This document shows positions 18,888-27,918 of a stretch of 64,000 nucleotides of DNA, in pieces (position 1 is the stretch's first letter; each line of letters opens with the position of its first letter). The notes beneath the pieces were generated by a model. The model saw nothing but the letters and a program-made list of their open reading frames with translations, was not told the DNA's origin and did no database searches. The DNA is from Herbidospora solisilvae (GTDB lineage Bacteria > Actinomycetota > Actinomycetes > Streptosporangiales > Streptosporangiaceae): the NCBI RefSeq assembly GCF_009901565.1, contig NZ_WXEW01000010.1, forward strand, positions 124,001 through 188,000, written 5' to 3'. The position numbers and the translations under genes were made by a program.

Positions 18888-19630
18888 CCGCTGAGAACGC
18901 GGAAGAGGGAACGAGGCTCGACGACGCGGCGGCCATGCGCCTGCTGCGCGGCGGGCGGCTGGAGATCGCCGGCCGTCTGATCGAGGCCAGCAACATGACC
19001 CTCTACTGCACGATCAGCGCGGGCGACCAGGTCGCGGCCTGCGTCTACAAGCCCGTGGAGGGCGAACGCCCGCTCTGGGACTTCCCCGACGGCACCCTCG
19101 CCGCCCGCGAGGTCGCCGCCTACGAGGTGGCCGTGGCCACCGGCTGGCGGCTGGTGCCGCCCACCGTCTACCGCGACGGCCCGTTCGGCCCCGGCATGGT
19201 CCAGCTCTGGATCGACGCCGACCCCGACGCCGACCTGATGGCCGTCATGCGCAGCCGCCAGCCCGCGCTGCGCCGCATGGCCGTGCTCGACGCGGTGATC
19301 AACAACGCCGACCGCAAGGGCGGCCACCTCCTGCCGCTGCCCGACGGCCACGTCTACGGCGTCGACCACGGAGTCTGCTTCTCCGTCGACACCAAACTCC
19401 GCACCGTCCTGTGGCAGTGGAAGGGCCGGCCGCTCTCCCGCGAGGCGGTCGCCGTCCTGGTCCATCTCGATCAGGAACTCGAAAGAGGACGACTCGGGCG
19501 AAGATTGCGCGAACTGCTGACCGCCGCCGAGGTGGAGGCGACCTGGAACCGGGTACGCAGACTGCTGGACACCGGAATTCACCCCTACCCATCGGGCGAC
19601 TGGCCCGCGATCCCCTGGCCCCCGATATAA
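18884..19630 (+). CDS. SCO1664 family protein (PI3/4-kinase-like fold)
   Basis: 248 residues. NMTLYCTISAGDQVAACVYKPVEGERPLWDF resembles the ATP-binding start of PI3/4-kinase-like and HipA-like proteins. MAVLDAVINNADRKGGHLL provides the D-x-x-x-N catalytic-type segment, and VYGVDHGVCF the DHG metal-binding motif. The fold suggests a phosphotransferase, but no substrate is known. It is translationally coupled with DUF3090 and lies close to mshC, as in other actinobacteria. Confidence 0.88.
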   Translation: MTAENAEEGTRLDDAAAMRLLRGGRLEIAGRLIEASNMTLYCTISAGDQVAACVYKPVEGERPLWDFPDGTLAAREVAAYEVAVATGWRLVPPTVYRDGPFGPGMVQLWIDADPDADLMAVMRSRQPALRRMAVLDAVINNADRKGGHLLPLPDGHVYGVDHGVCFSVDTKLRTVLWQWKGRPLSREAVAVLVHLDQELERGRLGRRLRELLTAAEVEATWNRVRRLLDTGIHPYPSGDWPAIPWPPI

Positions 19631-19719
19631 CTGCTTTCCCGGAGCCTCACTGAGCTGGACGTAGCACTTTATTTCCGGCACTCTGCATGAGTCTCTACCG
19701 ATAGTGGAGGGAACGGGCA

Positions 19720-20475
19720 TTGTGTACGGTCATCGTGAGCTTCGACCCCGATGCGGAGTCGCCGATCCTGCTGGCCGGGGTCCGCGACGAGTTCGTCAAC
19801 CGCCCCTGGATGTCCCCCTCCGCCTACTGGCCCGGCCATCAGGGCGTCGTCGGCGGCCGTGACCTCCTGGCGGGCGGCACCTGGCTGGCCCTCCACCCCG
19901 CCGCCCGTCGCGTCGCGGCCCTGCTGAACGGCCACGGCCTGCTGACCTCCTCGCCCAACCGCGCCTCCCGCGGCGAGCTGCCGCTGCTGGCCGCCTCCGG
20001 CGGCGAGATGCCCCTGGTCGAGCTGACCCGCTACGACCCCTTCCACCTGCTGCTGTGCGGCCTCGACGGCGTCCGGTTGTGGACCTGGACGGGCGACCGG
20101 CTGTCGGAGGAGAAGTTGCGCCCCGGCACCTACGTCGTGGTCAACGCGGGCCTGGCCGACCCCCGCGAGAACCCTCGCGTGGCCCGCTTCCAGCCCGCCT
20201 TCGCCACGGCGCCCCGGCCCGGCCGGCCGGGCGGGGGACCCTCCGAACGCTACTGGGGCGAGTGGCTCACCCTCGCCTCCGGCGACGGCCTGCCCTACGA
20301 AGACCCGGCCGCCCTGCTGGTCCGCCACGAGCTGACCGACGGCCGCCTGTTCATGTCGTTGTCGGTCAGCCTCGTGGCCCTGGCCGAGTCGGGCGTGCGC
20401 TACGACTTCCTGCCCGCGCCCGACGACCCCCTCACCTGGCATCCGGTGGACATCCCCCGCGAGGCGCGCGGATAG
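19720..20475 (+). CDS. NRDE/TANGO2 family protein
   Basis: 251 residues. It begins MCTVIVSFDPDAE and continues LLAGVRDEFVNRPW, the conserved N-terminal block of the NRDE (TANGO2-like) family. The Cys immediately after the initiator Met is characteristic. The start codon is a rare TTG at 19720 with GGAGG 9 nt upstream, chosen because it keeps the Met-Cys-Thr motif. A function in heme or membrane traffic has been proposed for eukaryotic members; the bacterial role is not settled. It ends 9 bp before mshC. Confidence 0.85.
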   Translation: MCTVIVSFDPDAESPILLAGVRDEFVNRPWMSPSAYWPGHQGVVGGRDLLAGGTWLALHPAARRVAALLNGHGLLTSSPNRASRGELPLLAASGGEMPLVELTRYDPFHLLLCGLDGVRLWTWTGDRLSEEKLRPGTYVVVNAGLADPRENPRVARFQPAFATAPRPGRPGGGPSERYWGEWLTLASGDGLPYEDPAALLVRHELTDGRLFMSLSVSLVALAESGVRYDFLPAPDDPLTWHPVDIPREARG

Positions 20476-20478
20476 GCT
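20473..20478 (+). promoter_or_regulatory. leaderless-type -10 element of mshC, overlapping a stop codon
   Basis: TAGGCT uses the TAG stop codon of the NRDE gene as its first three bases and ends 6 nt before the mshC ATG. No ribosome binding site is present, so mshC probably also has its own leaderless transcript. Confidence 0.45.
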
Positions 20479-20484
20479 CACACC

Positions 20485-21696
20485 ATGCAATCGTGGTCTT
20501 CGTCGAACGTCCCCCGCCTGCCGGGCCAAGGTCACCCGCTCCGCCTCTACGACACCGCCGCCCGCGAGATCCGGACCACGGAGCCCGGCCCGGTGGCCCG
20601 CATGTACGTCTGCGGCATCACCCCCTACGACGCGACCCACCTCGGCCACGCCAACACCTACCTGGCCTTCGACCTGGTGAACCGCGCCTGGCGCGACGCC
20701 GGCCACGAGGTCCACTACACCCAGAACGCGACCGACGTCGACGACCCGCTGCTGGAGCGCGCCCAGCGCGACGGGCAGGACTGGCGCGAGCTGGCCGAAG
20801 ACCAGATCGAGCTGTTCCGCACCGACATGGCCGTCCTGCGCATCCTGCCCCCGGCCGAGTACGTCGGCGTCACCGAGGTCGTCGACCAGGTCGCCGCCCT
20901 CATCGAGCGGCTGGGCGAGGCGACGTACACGATCGACGGCGACGTCTACTTCGCCCGCACCGCCGCCCCCAAGTTCGGCGCGGTCTCCGGTTACGACGAG
21001 GAGACCATGCTGGCCCTGTTCGGCGAGCGCGGCGGCGACCCCGGGCGGCCGGGCAAGCGCGACCCCCTCGACTGGCTGCTCTGGCGGGCCGAGCGTCCCG
21101 GTGAGCCCTCCTGGCCCTCGGCCTTCGGCCCGGGACGCCCCGGCTGGCACATCGAGTGCACCGCGATCGCCCTGGCCAACCTCGGCCCCGGCTTCGACGT
21201 CGCGGGCGGCGGCACCGACCTGATCTTCCCCCACCACGAGATGGGCGCCTGCGAGGGCCACGTGGCGACCGGCGAGTGGCCGTTCGCCAAGGCCTACGTC
21301 CACTCCGGCATGGTCGGCCTCGACGGCGAGAAGATGTCGAAGTCGCGGGGCAACCTGGTGTTCGTCTCGAAGTTGCGGCAGCACACCGACCCGATGGCGA
21401 TCCGGCTGGCCCTGCTCGCCCACCACTACCGCACCGACTGGGAGTGGACCGACGCCGAGCTGGCCGAAGCGACCGACCGCCTGGCCCGCTGGCGCGCGGC
21501 CGTCGCGCGGGAGCGGGGTCCCTCGGGCGCCGAGCTGCTGGAGAGGGTGCGCGACCGGATCGCCGACGACCTCGACGCCCCCGGCGCGCTGGCCGAGATC
21601 GACGCCTGGGCCGCCGCCGAGGGTGACGATCCGCAGGCGCCGGAACTGGCCCGTGACGTCGCCGACGCACTGCTCGGGATCACCCTCGGAAAGTGA
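20485..21696 (+). CDS. mshC: cysteine:GlcN-Ins ligase MshC (mycothiol synthesis)
   Basis: 403 residues. It joins cysteine to glucosaminyl-inositol, the third enzyme stage of mycothiol synthesis. It is a cysteinyl-tRNA synthetase relative: zinc ligand Cys43 in [16 protein letters not shown] as the HIGH motif (52-56), WHIECTA and [12 protein letters not shown] with further zinc ligands, and EKMSKSRGN as the KMSKS loop. The tRNA-binding C-terminal domain of CysS is absent, and [12 protein letters not shown] fits MshC. Its neighbours are the usual actinobacterial set. Confidence 0.95.
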   Translation: MQSWSSSNVPRLPGQGHPLRLYDTAAREIRTTEPGPVARMYVCGITPYDATHLGHANTYLAFDLVNRAWRDAGHEVHYTQNATDVDDPLLERAQRDGQDWRELAEDQIELFRTDMAVLRILPPAEYVGVTEVVDQVAALIERLGEATYTIDGDVYFARTAAPKFGAVSGYDEETMLALFGERGGDPGRPGKRDPLDWLLWRAERPGEPSWPSAFGPGRPGWHIECTAIALANLGPGFDVAGGGTDLIFPHHEMGACEGHVATGEWPFAKAYVHSGMVGLDGEKMSKSRGNLVFVSKLRQHTDPMAIRLALLAHHYRTDWEWTDAELAEATDRLARWRAAVARERGPSGAELLERVRDRIADDLDAPGALAEIDAWAAAEGDDPQAPELARDVADALLGITLGK

Positions 21697-21705
21697 GGAT
21701 CGCGG

Positions 21706-23025
21706 TTGAAGCGGTTATTGGTAGGTCTTGTCCTGATAGCGGGATGCACGACCGCGCCACCGCCCGCCGCGACGCCCACGAGCGCCCCCACGCCTGAGTT
21801 CACCATCACGGCCGGCCTGCGGCACGTCGCGAACGTGCCGCCCGGCCCGCCGTTCGACACCCCCGAGTCGTTCGCGACCGACCTGGCCTTCCAGGGGAGG
21901 TACGCCTTCGCCGGCAACTACGGCGGCTTCACCGTCTACGACATCGGCGATCCCACCAGACCGACCGTGGTGGCGCGGGTGCTCTGCCCCGCCGACCAGA
22001 ACGACGTCTCGGTCTACAACAACCTGCTGTTCCTGTCGGTCGACGTGCCCCGCGCCGGTCCCGACTGCGCCAGCGGCCCCGGCGACCCGTCGGCGGAGAC
22101 GCAGTTCGAGGGTGTGCGGATCTTCGACATCACCGACGTCGCCCGGCCCCGCTACGTCACCGCGGTCCGCACCCCCTGCGGGTCCCACACCAACACGATC
22201 ATCCCGGGCGACGACGTCCACCACGTCTACGCCTCGGCCGCCGGGCCGGCCCCCGACACGGCCCGCTGTCCCGCGCCCCACGAGCTCGTCTCGGTCATCG
22301 AGGTGCCGGCCGCCGACCCGGCCGCCGCCAAGCTCGTGGCCACGCCCGTGTTGTTCACCGACCGCGACCCGGGCCGGTTCGGCGGCTGCCACGACGTCAG
22401 CGTGCTCCCGGCGAAGAACCTGGCGGTGGCCGCCTGCTACGGCGACGGCCTGCTGCTCGACATCACCGACCGGGCCGACCCGAAGGTGCTCCAGCGGGTC
22501 ACCGACCGGAGGAACTTCTCGATCTGGCACTCCGCGGCGTTCACCCCCGACGGCACGAAGGTCGTCTTCAGCGACGAACTGGGCGGCGGCACGGCCCCGA
22601 TGTGCACCGCCGAGGTGCCGGGGAACAAGGGCGGCACCGCGATCTACGAGATCACCGACGACCGCCGGATGCGGCCGCTCGGCCTGTTCAAGATCCCCAG
22701 GGCGCAGAGCGAGGCCGAGAACTGCGTCGCCCACAACGGCAACGTCATCCCGATCGAGGGCCGGAACCTGATGGTGCAGGCCTGGTACCAGGGCGGCGTC
22801 TCGGTCTGGGACTTCACCGACCCGGCCAAGGCCCGGGAGGTGGCCGCGTTCGACCGGGCGCCGCTGGCGGCCGGCACGCTCGGCGGGTCGTGGTCGGCCT
22901 ACTTCTACAACGGTTACATCTACTCCAGCGACATCACCCGGGGGCTCGACGTGCTGGAGCTGACCGAGCCGCCGGTCGCCGGGGCGAAGAGGCTGCCGGG
23001 GCTCAATCCGCAGACGCAGGAGTAG
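21706..23025 (+). CDS. LVIVD-repeat lipoprotein
   Basis: 439 residues. The signal peptide ends in a lipobox (LVLIAGC, Cys14), so the protein is probably attached to the outer face of the membrane. It holds repeated beta-propeller-like blades of LVIVD type: GGFTVYDIGDPTRPTVVARV, GVRIFDITDVARPRYVTAV, GLLLDITDRADPKVLQRV and GVSVWDFTDPAKAREVAAF. The start is TTG at 21706 with GTGAGGA upstream. Ligand and role are unknown. The last 23 bp overlap the convergent GNAT gene. Confidence 0.8.
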   Translation: MKRLLVGLVLIAGCTTAPPPAATPTSAPTPEFTITAGLRHVANVPPGPPFDTPESFATDLAFQGRYAFAGNYGGFTVYDIGDPTRPTVVARVLCPADQNDVSVYNNLLFLSVDVPRAGPDCASGPGDPSAETQFEGVRIFDITDVARPRYVTAVRTPCGSHTNTIIPGDDVHHVYASAAGPAPDTARCPAPHELVSVIEVPAADPAAAKLVATPVLFTDRDPGRFGGCHDVSVLPAKNLAVAACYGDGLLLDITDRADPKVLQRVTDRRNFSIWHSAAFTPDGTKVVFSDELGGGTAPMCTAEVPGNKGGTAIYEITDDRRMRPLGLFKIPRAQSEAENCVAHNGNVIPIEGRNLMVQAWYQGGVSVWDFTDPAKAREVAAFDRAPLAAGTLGGSWSAYFYNGYIYSSDITRGLDVLELTEPPVAGAKRLPGLNPQTQE

Positions 23026-24076
23026 TGCCGCGCCGGGCCGCGACCCATCGGGCGGCGCGGTCGGCGGCGCCGTACAGGACCGGGGTGGAGAGCACCAGGT
23101 TCACGGCGCGGCGCCTCGGCTCGTGGACCAGCCAGTGGCGGGCCGCCGCGACCGAGGGGCGGGCCAGGCGGCCCTCGGCGACCATCAGGTCGCCGGTCTT
23201 GAGGCTGTCCTTGTAGCCCTTCTCGCCCCGGCCGAGGTCCATCAGGGTCACCCCCGCCTCGGCGACCGCCCGGCACAGGCGCAGGCGGTGGATCAGGCCG
23301 GGGGAGTAGAAGGCGAAGGCCGGGTCGTAGACGGGGAACCAGGCGATGATCGTCGTCTCGGTGCGCACCCCGAAGTTGCCCGCGACCAGCGTGTCGCCCG
23401 CGTAGAGCAGGCCCAGGGTGCCGGTGAACACGGGGGTGCGGACGTCGTGGAGGCGCTCGGTGACGGCGACCACCCACGGCTCGGCGAAGCGGTCGGGGCG
23501 GCCGGTGCGGCGGTACTGCGCCGACTTCCACCGCTGGAGGGTGCGCAGGGCCGCGCGGTCGGGCGAGTCGAGCTCGAACCGGACCTCGCCGACCTCACGG
23601 GCCAGCCGCCGCTCCTTCTTCAGGGTCGACTTGTAGATCTTGTTCGACCGCTCGGCCAGCCCCTTGGCGTAGACGTCGTAGCCGCCGGTCAGGTCGATGA
23701 CCGGGGAGGGGTGCAGGGCCTTGTGGTGGTGGACGAACTGGGCCGGGTCGAGATGGTCGAAGGCCCACACCTTGAGGTCGCAGGCGCGCAGCAGCTCCCT
23801 GGGCGCGACCTCCAGCCCGGGTTCGGCCGCCATGCCCTGGAGATCGGAGAGCACCGAGCCGATCGGGAGGCCGACCGCGCCGCGCCGCTCGAACGGGAAG
23901 AAGGCCCGGCCGCCGTCGACCACGGCCACGTGGGCGTCGTCGCGGACCGCGCCGACCGCCTGGGCGTACTCCGGGGCCAGGAACGGGTTCGGGCGGCGGT
24001 CCAGGCGCTCCAGGGCCCGCCAGTCGGCGAGCTGGGCCGCGGAGAGCTCCGCCGGCCGCACGACGTCGATCCTCAC
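23003..24076 (-). CDS. GNAT family acyltransferase, FemAB/CelD-like (second of a tandem pair)
   Basis: 357 residues. It has two GNAT-like halves with conserved NPFLAPEYAQAV, SNKIYKSTLKKERRL, LQRWKSAQYRRTGRPDRF and FYSPGLIHRLRLCRAVAEAG, as in the CelD/BcsL and Acetyltransf_6 group. Relatives sit in exopolysaccharide clusters and may acylate sugars or glycan precursors. The upstream paralogue shares the last two motifs. The GTG start overlaps that gene's stop (GTGA). No acceptor can be named. Confidence 0.82.
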   Translation of the reverse strand: MRIDVVRPAELSAAQLADWRALERLDRRPNPFLAPEYAQAVGAVRDDAHVAVVDGGRAFFPFERRGAVGLPIGSVLSDLQGMAAEPGLEVAPRELLRACDLKVWAFDHLDPAQFVHHHKALHPSPVIDLTGGYDVYAKGLAERSNKIYKSTLKKERRLAREVGEVRFELDSPDRAALRTLQRWKSAQYRRTGRPDRFAEPWVVAVTERLHDVRTPVFTGTLGLLYAGDTLVAGNFGVRTETTIIAWFPVYDPAFAFYSPGLIHRLRLCRAVAEAGVTLMDLGRGEKGYKDSLKTGDLMVAEGRLARPSVAAARHWLVHEPRRRAVNLVLSTPVLYGAADRAARWVAARRGTTPASAD

Positions 24077-25125
24077 CCCCGGCCCCGCATCCGCAGCGCC
24101 CGGTCGGCGAGCGCGTGGAGCCGGGGGTTGCCGACGATCGTCTTCTTGATCCGCCGCGCGGGCGCGGTGCGCGCCCAATGGAGGGCCGCGGCCGCGCCGG
24201 GCCGCCGCGCCACCCCTTCCGACAGGGGGAGGGTGCCGTTGCAGATGGTCTGTTTGTATTCTCCGGCGGTGCCGGTGTCGATGTGCCGCAGTCCGCGGGC
24301 GGCGGCGGCCTCGACCAGGCGTAAATGATGGATGAGACCGGGTGAATACGACCCGAGTTCCGGATCGTAGGCGGGGAACCAGCCCGCCATGACGCCTTCG
24401 CTGACCAGCCCGAAATGCGCGGCGACCGGGCGGTCGCCGATCTTCAGAACCGACAGCGGCGCGCTGAATTCGGGGGTCTGAACGTCGCGCAGCCTTTCGA
24501 TCAAGGCGGCCACCCACGGTTTCGCCGTGCGGTCGGCGCGGCCGATGCGGCGATACTGGTCGGACTTCCAGCGCAGCAGCGCGCCGAAATGATCGTCGGA
24601 GGCGTATTCGTAGGTCAGCGGGCCGATGTCCCGCTGGATCTTGCGCTCCTTGTAGACGATTGTCTTGTACGACTTCGGCGAAGTCTCACGAAAGAACTTG
24701 ATATATCCGTCATATCCGGATTCGAGATCGAGCAGCATCGCCGTCCGATTCTCGTCGGAAGTGAACCACGGTTGCCCGCCCACCAGATATTCGAACTCGA
24801 ACACGTCCAGCCCGCAGCCTTTCAGCAGGTCCGGGCCGGTCACCTCGAATCCCGGCCGGTGCACCAGCCCCTGCGCCAGGGTGACCCACGCGGCCAGCGG
24901 CCGGGCCGCCCCGGGGCCGCACGGCTCGAACGGCAGGAACCCCGCAAGGCCGGTGTCGTCGCAGATCACGGCCACTCTGGCGGCGTCGCGGACGTGGCTG
25001 ACCGCCTGCGCGAACTCGGGCGCCAGCCACGGGCTGGCCAGGTGGGGGGAGGCCCTGCGCATCCGTCTCCACGCCGACAATTCCGGCTCGCCGAGATCGC
25101 GGGGACGTACGACATCGATCTTCAT
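24073..25125 (-). CDS. GNAT family acyltransferase, FemAB/CelD-like (first of a tandem pair)
   Basis: 350 residues. SPWLAPEFAQAVSHVRDAARVA, SYKTIVYKERKIQ, LLRWKSDQYRRIGRADR and SYSPGLIHHLRLVEAAAARG match the downstream paralogue, indicating an old tandem duplication. GTAGEYKQTICNGTLPLSEG is the C-terminal GNAT segment. The ATG at 25125 lies 93 bp from the divergent P450 start. Part of this gene (24300-24750) has visibly more A/T at third positions than its neighbours, which hints at a different origin or weaker codon selection. Confidence 0.82.
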   Translation of the reverse strand: MKIDVVRPRDLGEPELSAWRRMRRASPHLASPWLAPEFAQAVSHVRDAARVAVICDDTGLAGFLPFEPCGPGAARPLAAWVTLAQGLVHRPGFEVTGPDLLKGCGLDVFEFEYLVGGQPWFTSDENRTAMLLDLESGYDGYIKFFRETSPKSYKTIVYKERKIQRDIGPLTYEYASDDHFGALLRWKSDQYRRIGRADRTAKPWVAALIERLRDVQTPEFSAPLSVLKIGDRPVAAHFGLVSEGVMAGWFPAYDPELGSYSPGLIHHLRLVEAAAARGLRHIDTGTAGEYKQTICNGTLPLSEGVARRPGAAAALHWARTAPARRIKKTIVGNPRLHALADRALRMRGRG

Positions 25126-25218
25126 ATGCGATGAATTCCGGTGACCTAGGGGGTGATGACCGCGCCATACTAATCACGCGAATAACGTCTCGTCCCCCGA
25201 CCCGAGGTGCTGCCCCTT

Positions 25219-26463
25219 ATGACCGTCGTGCAGGACATCGACCTGGGCAGCCTCTCGTTCTGGGGCAGGCCCCATCCGGAGAGACTGGCGGCCTTCGAAC
25301 GGCTGCGGGAGATCGAGCGGCCGATGTACTTCGGCGAGCCGCGGGTCCCGGGACTGCGGTCGGGCAAGGGGTTCTACGCGCTGGTCCGGCACAAGGAGAT
25401 CACCGAGGCGCTGCGCAACCCCGGCGTGTTCAGCAGCTACCCGTCGGTGTCGATCCCGCCGCCGCCGTTCTGGGCCAAGTACATCTTCGGCAACTCGATG
25501 GTGAACCTCGACGACCCCCAGCACGGCCGCCTGCGCCGCATCATCGCCCGCGCGTTCACCCCGCGCATGCTCGACAAGAGCGAGCAGGACGTCACCGCCA
25601 ACGTCAACCGCATCATCGACCGCGTCGTCGCCGCAGGTCCGGGCGGTGACTTCATCACCCAGGTCGCCAACCCGATCGCCGCGGGCGTCATCTGCGACAT
25701 CGTGGGGGTGCCCGAAGAACACCGCGGCCTGGTCATCGAGCGGGTGCACACCTGGGCCGACTACACCGGCGTGCGGCCCGGGTTCGCCTCCTCCCTGCGC
25801 CTGGCCGCCAAGAACACGATGGGCCTGGTCGGCCTGCGGCGGATGGTCATCGAGCTGGGCAGGGAGCGCGGGAAGAACCCCCGCGAAGACGTCATCTCGC
25901 AGCTCGTCACCGCCAACATCGACGGCGAGAAGCTCACCAGCATGGAGCTCGGCGCGTTCTTCACCCTCCTCGTGACCGCCGGCATCAACACCGCCAGCAA
26001 CGCGATGGCCCACGGCCTGCGGCTCCTCACCACCCACCCCGACCAGCGCGAACTCCTCGTGAACGACTTCGACGCGCACATCGGCACCTGCATCGAGGAG
26101 ATCGTCCGCTACGTCACGCCGGGCATGCGCACCGGCCGCACGATCAAGGTCGAGCACGAGGTCGGCGGGCAGGTGCTCAAACCGGGCGACAAGGTCGTCC
26201 TGTACTTTCTCTCGGCCAATCGCGACGACTCCGTGTTCGCCGATCCCGACACGTTCGACATCACCCGTGACCCGAATCCACATGTCGGGTTCGGGGCGCC
26301 CGGTATCCACTTCTGCCTCGGTGCGAATCTCGTCCGGAAAGAACTCACCGTGGCGTTCCGGGAACTGTTCCGGCGCCTTCCCGGCATCCACGCGATCGGC
26401 GAAGGACGCCAACTTCGCTCCAACTTCGAGAACGGCCTGACCGAGTTGCGATTCGGCTTCTAG
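25219..26463 (+). CDS. cytochrome P450, CYP124/125/142-like, with altered I-helix
   Basis: 414 residues. The heme-binding loop is FGAPGIHFCLGANL with Cys366, and the ExxR pair is in CIEEIVRYV. VNLDDPQHGRLRRIIARAFTPR and the C-terminal RSNFENGLTEL resemble actinobacterial sterol/terpenoid P450s. The I-helix reads TAGINTAS (A254-T258). The usual acidic residue of the acid-alcohol pair is Asn257, while Thr258 is kept. ATG 25219 has GAGG upstream; GTG 25207 is an alternative. No redox partner is adjacent. Why it sits among polysaccharide genes is unclear. Confidence 0.88.
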   Translation: MTVVQDIDLGSLSFWGRPHPERLAAFERLREIERPMYFGEPRVPGLRSGKGFYALVRHKEITEALRNPGVFSSYPSVSIPPPPFWAKYIFGNSMVNLDDPQHGRLRRIIARAFTPRMLDKSEQDVTANVNRIIDRVVAAGPGGDFITQVANPIAAGVICDIVGVPEEHRGLVIERVHTWADYTGVRPGFASSLRLAAKNTMGLVGLRRMVIELGRERGKNPREDVISQLVTANIDGEKLTSMELGAFFTLLVTAGINTASNAMAHGLRLLTTHPDQRELLVNDFDAHIGTCIEEIVRYVTPGMRTGRTIKVEHEVGGQVLKPGDKVVLYFLSANRDDSVFADPDTFDITRDPNPHVGFGAPGIHFCLGANLVRKELTVAFRELFRRLPGIHAIGEGRQLRSNFENGLTELRFGF

Positions 26464-26499
26464 ATTCCGGGGTAACCGGCGATTCATTCTTTCGCCCGA

Positions 26500-26505
26500 T
26501 ATCGT
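26500..26505 (+). promoter_or_regulatory. leaderless-type -10 element of the GH39-like gene
   Basis: TATCGT ends 6 nt before the GTG at 26512, with no Shine-Dalgarno sequence. The gene could be expressed separately from the upstream P450, which ends 49 bp before it. Confidence 0.4.
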
Positions 26506-26511
26506 GGCCGG

Positions 26512-27918
26512 GTGGCACGAGAGAATCGGCGGCACTGGCGTCACGCGCGCCGTTCCCTCCGCACCAGGCTCGTCATGCTCTTCGCGACCGTCACGGTCGC
26601 CGGCGCGGCCGGCGCGCTCGTCCTGGCGATGTCCGGGCCCCCGGCCGTGCCGTGGCAGCCCTTAGGCGACCAGGGGAACCCGCCGCCCGAGGCGGTGGCC
26701 GGCCCGGCCGCGGCCAAGCCGATCGTGGTCGGCGGCGGCGCGCCCGCCGGGTTCCCCGTGTGGGGCTTCTCCCACACCCGGTTCAGCGTCGACTCCGGCC
26801 CGCCCGACGTGACGGCCGTCGCCGAGAGGAGCCTCGCGCGCGGCCGGATCATCCAGAACCAGCACATCATGGGCTTCGGCACCCTCAACCCCGAGCCCTC
26901 GCCCGGCAGGTACGACTGGAAGTCCATGGACAGCCGGATGGCCGCCATCAAGCGGTCGGGCGGCCTGCCGGTCATCACCCTCTGCTGCGCCCCCGACTGG
27001 ATGGTCGGCGGCGAGCCCGGCGAGACCGACTGGGAGAACAACTTCACCCAGTCGCCGCTGCGCGAGCACTACCGGGACTTCGCGAACCTGGCCGCCGCCG
27101 CGGCCAAGCGCTACCCCCACGTCCGCCACTTCATCGTCTGGAACGAGTTCAAGGGCTTCTTCAACGAGGGCCTGAAGCGGTGGGACTACGAGGGCTACAC
27201 CGAGATGTACAACCTCGTGTACGACGCCCTGAAGAAGGTCAACCCGAAGATCCAGGTCGGCGGCCCCTACATCAACGTCACCGACCGGCCGGGCTGGAAG
27301 TCCGAGGTCTCCGGCCCGTGGGGCAGTCAGGACCAGCGCGGCCTCGACGCCATCCGGTTCTGGCTGAAGAACAAGCACGGCGCCGACTTCCTGGTCGTCG
27401 ACGGCACCTCCGAGTCGTCCAAGGGCATGTATCCCGACGAGTTCTCCGCCCTGGCGAAGTTCTCGGCCGTCAACGCGTGGCTGCGCAAGCAGAGCAACCT
27501 GCCGGTCTGGTGGGCCGAGTGGTACTTCGAGCCCGCCGAGTCCGACTGGACGACGGGCCGCCGCCTGGCCGTCCAGGCCGCCGCGATGATCGAGTTCGCC
27601 AGGAGCGGCACCGCCGCCGCCCTCTACTGGTCGCCGCAGGGCGAGGGCCCCGAGTGCGACGGCTGCCTGTGGACCAACCTCGACCAGCCCGGGGCCGGCA
27701 AGGCGCTGCCCGCCCTGACGATGCTCCAGGACTTCGCGAAGTGGTTCCCCGCCGGCACCCGTCTGGTGAGCGTGCCGTCGGCCCACCCGTCGCTCCGGCT
27801 GCTGGCCTCGGCGAAGAAGATGGTCGTCGTCAACACCCGGGGCGAGGAGACCACGGCCACGGTCGACGGGAAGCGGCTGACGCTCAAGTCCTACGAGGTG
27901 CGGTGGGTCACCCGATGA
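26512..27918 (+). CDS. membrane-anchored or secreted glycoside hydrolase, GH39-like
   Basis: 468 residues. A basic N-terminus and one hydrophobic segment (about 17-40, LVMLFATVTVAGAAGALVLA) form a signal anchor. The rest is a TIM barrel: NQHIMGFGTLNPEPSPGRYDW, FIVWNEFKGFF with the acid/base Glu after Asn, and PVWWAEWYF with the likely nucleophile Glu. Late Cys residues in CDGCLW may form a disulfide. The family includes beta-xylosidases and exopolysaccharide-cleaving enzymes. Coupling by ATGA to a glycosyltransferase suggests trimming of the polysaccharide made by this cluster. Confidence 0.78.
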   Translation: MARENRRHWRHARRSLRTRLVMLFATVTVAGAAGALVLAMSGPPAVPWQPLGDQGNPPPEAVAGPAAAKPIVVGGGAPAGFPVWGFSHTRFSVDSGPPDVTAVAERSLARGRIIQNQHIMGFGTLNPEPSPGRYDWKSMDSRMAAIKRSGGLPVITLCCAPDWMVGGEPGETDWENNFTQSPLREHYRDFANLAAAAAKRYPHVRHFIVWNEFKGFFNEGLKRWDYEGYTEMYNLVYDALKKVNPKIQVGGPYINVTDRPGWKSEVSGPWGSQDQRGLDAIRFWLKNKHGADFLVVDGTSESSKGMYPDEFSALAKFSAVNAWLRKQSNLPVWWAEWYFEPAESDWTTGRRLAVQAAAMIEFARSGTAAALYWSPQGEGPECDGCLWTNLDQPGAGKALPALTMLQDFAKWFPAGTRLVSVPSAHPSLRLLASAKKMVVVNTRGEETTATVDGKRLTLKSYEVRWVTR

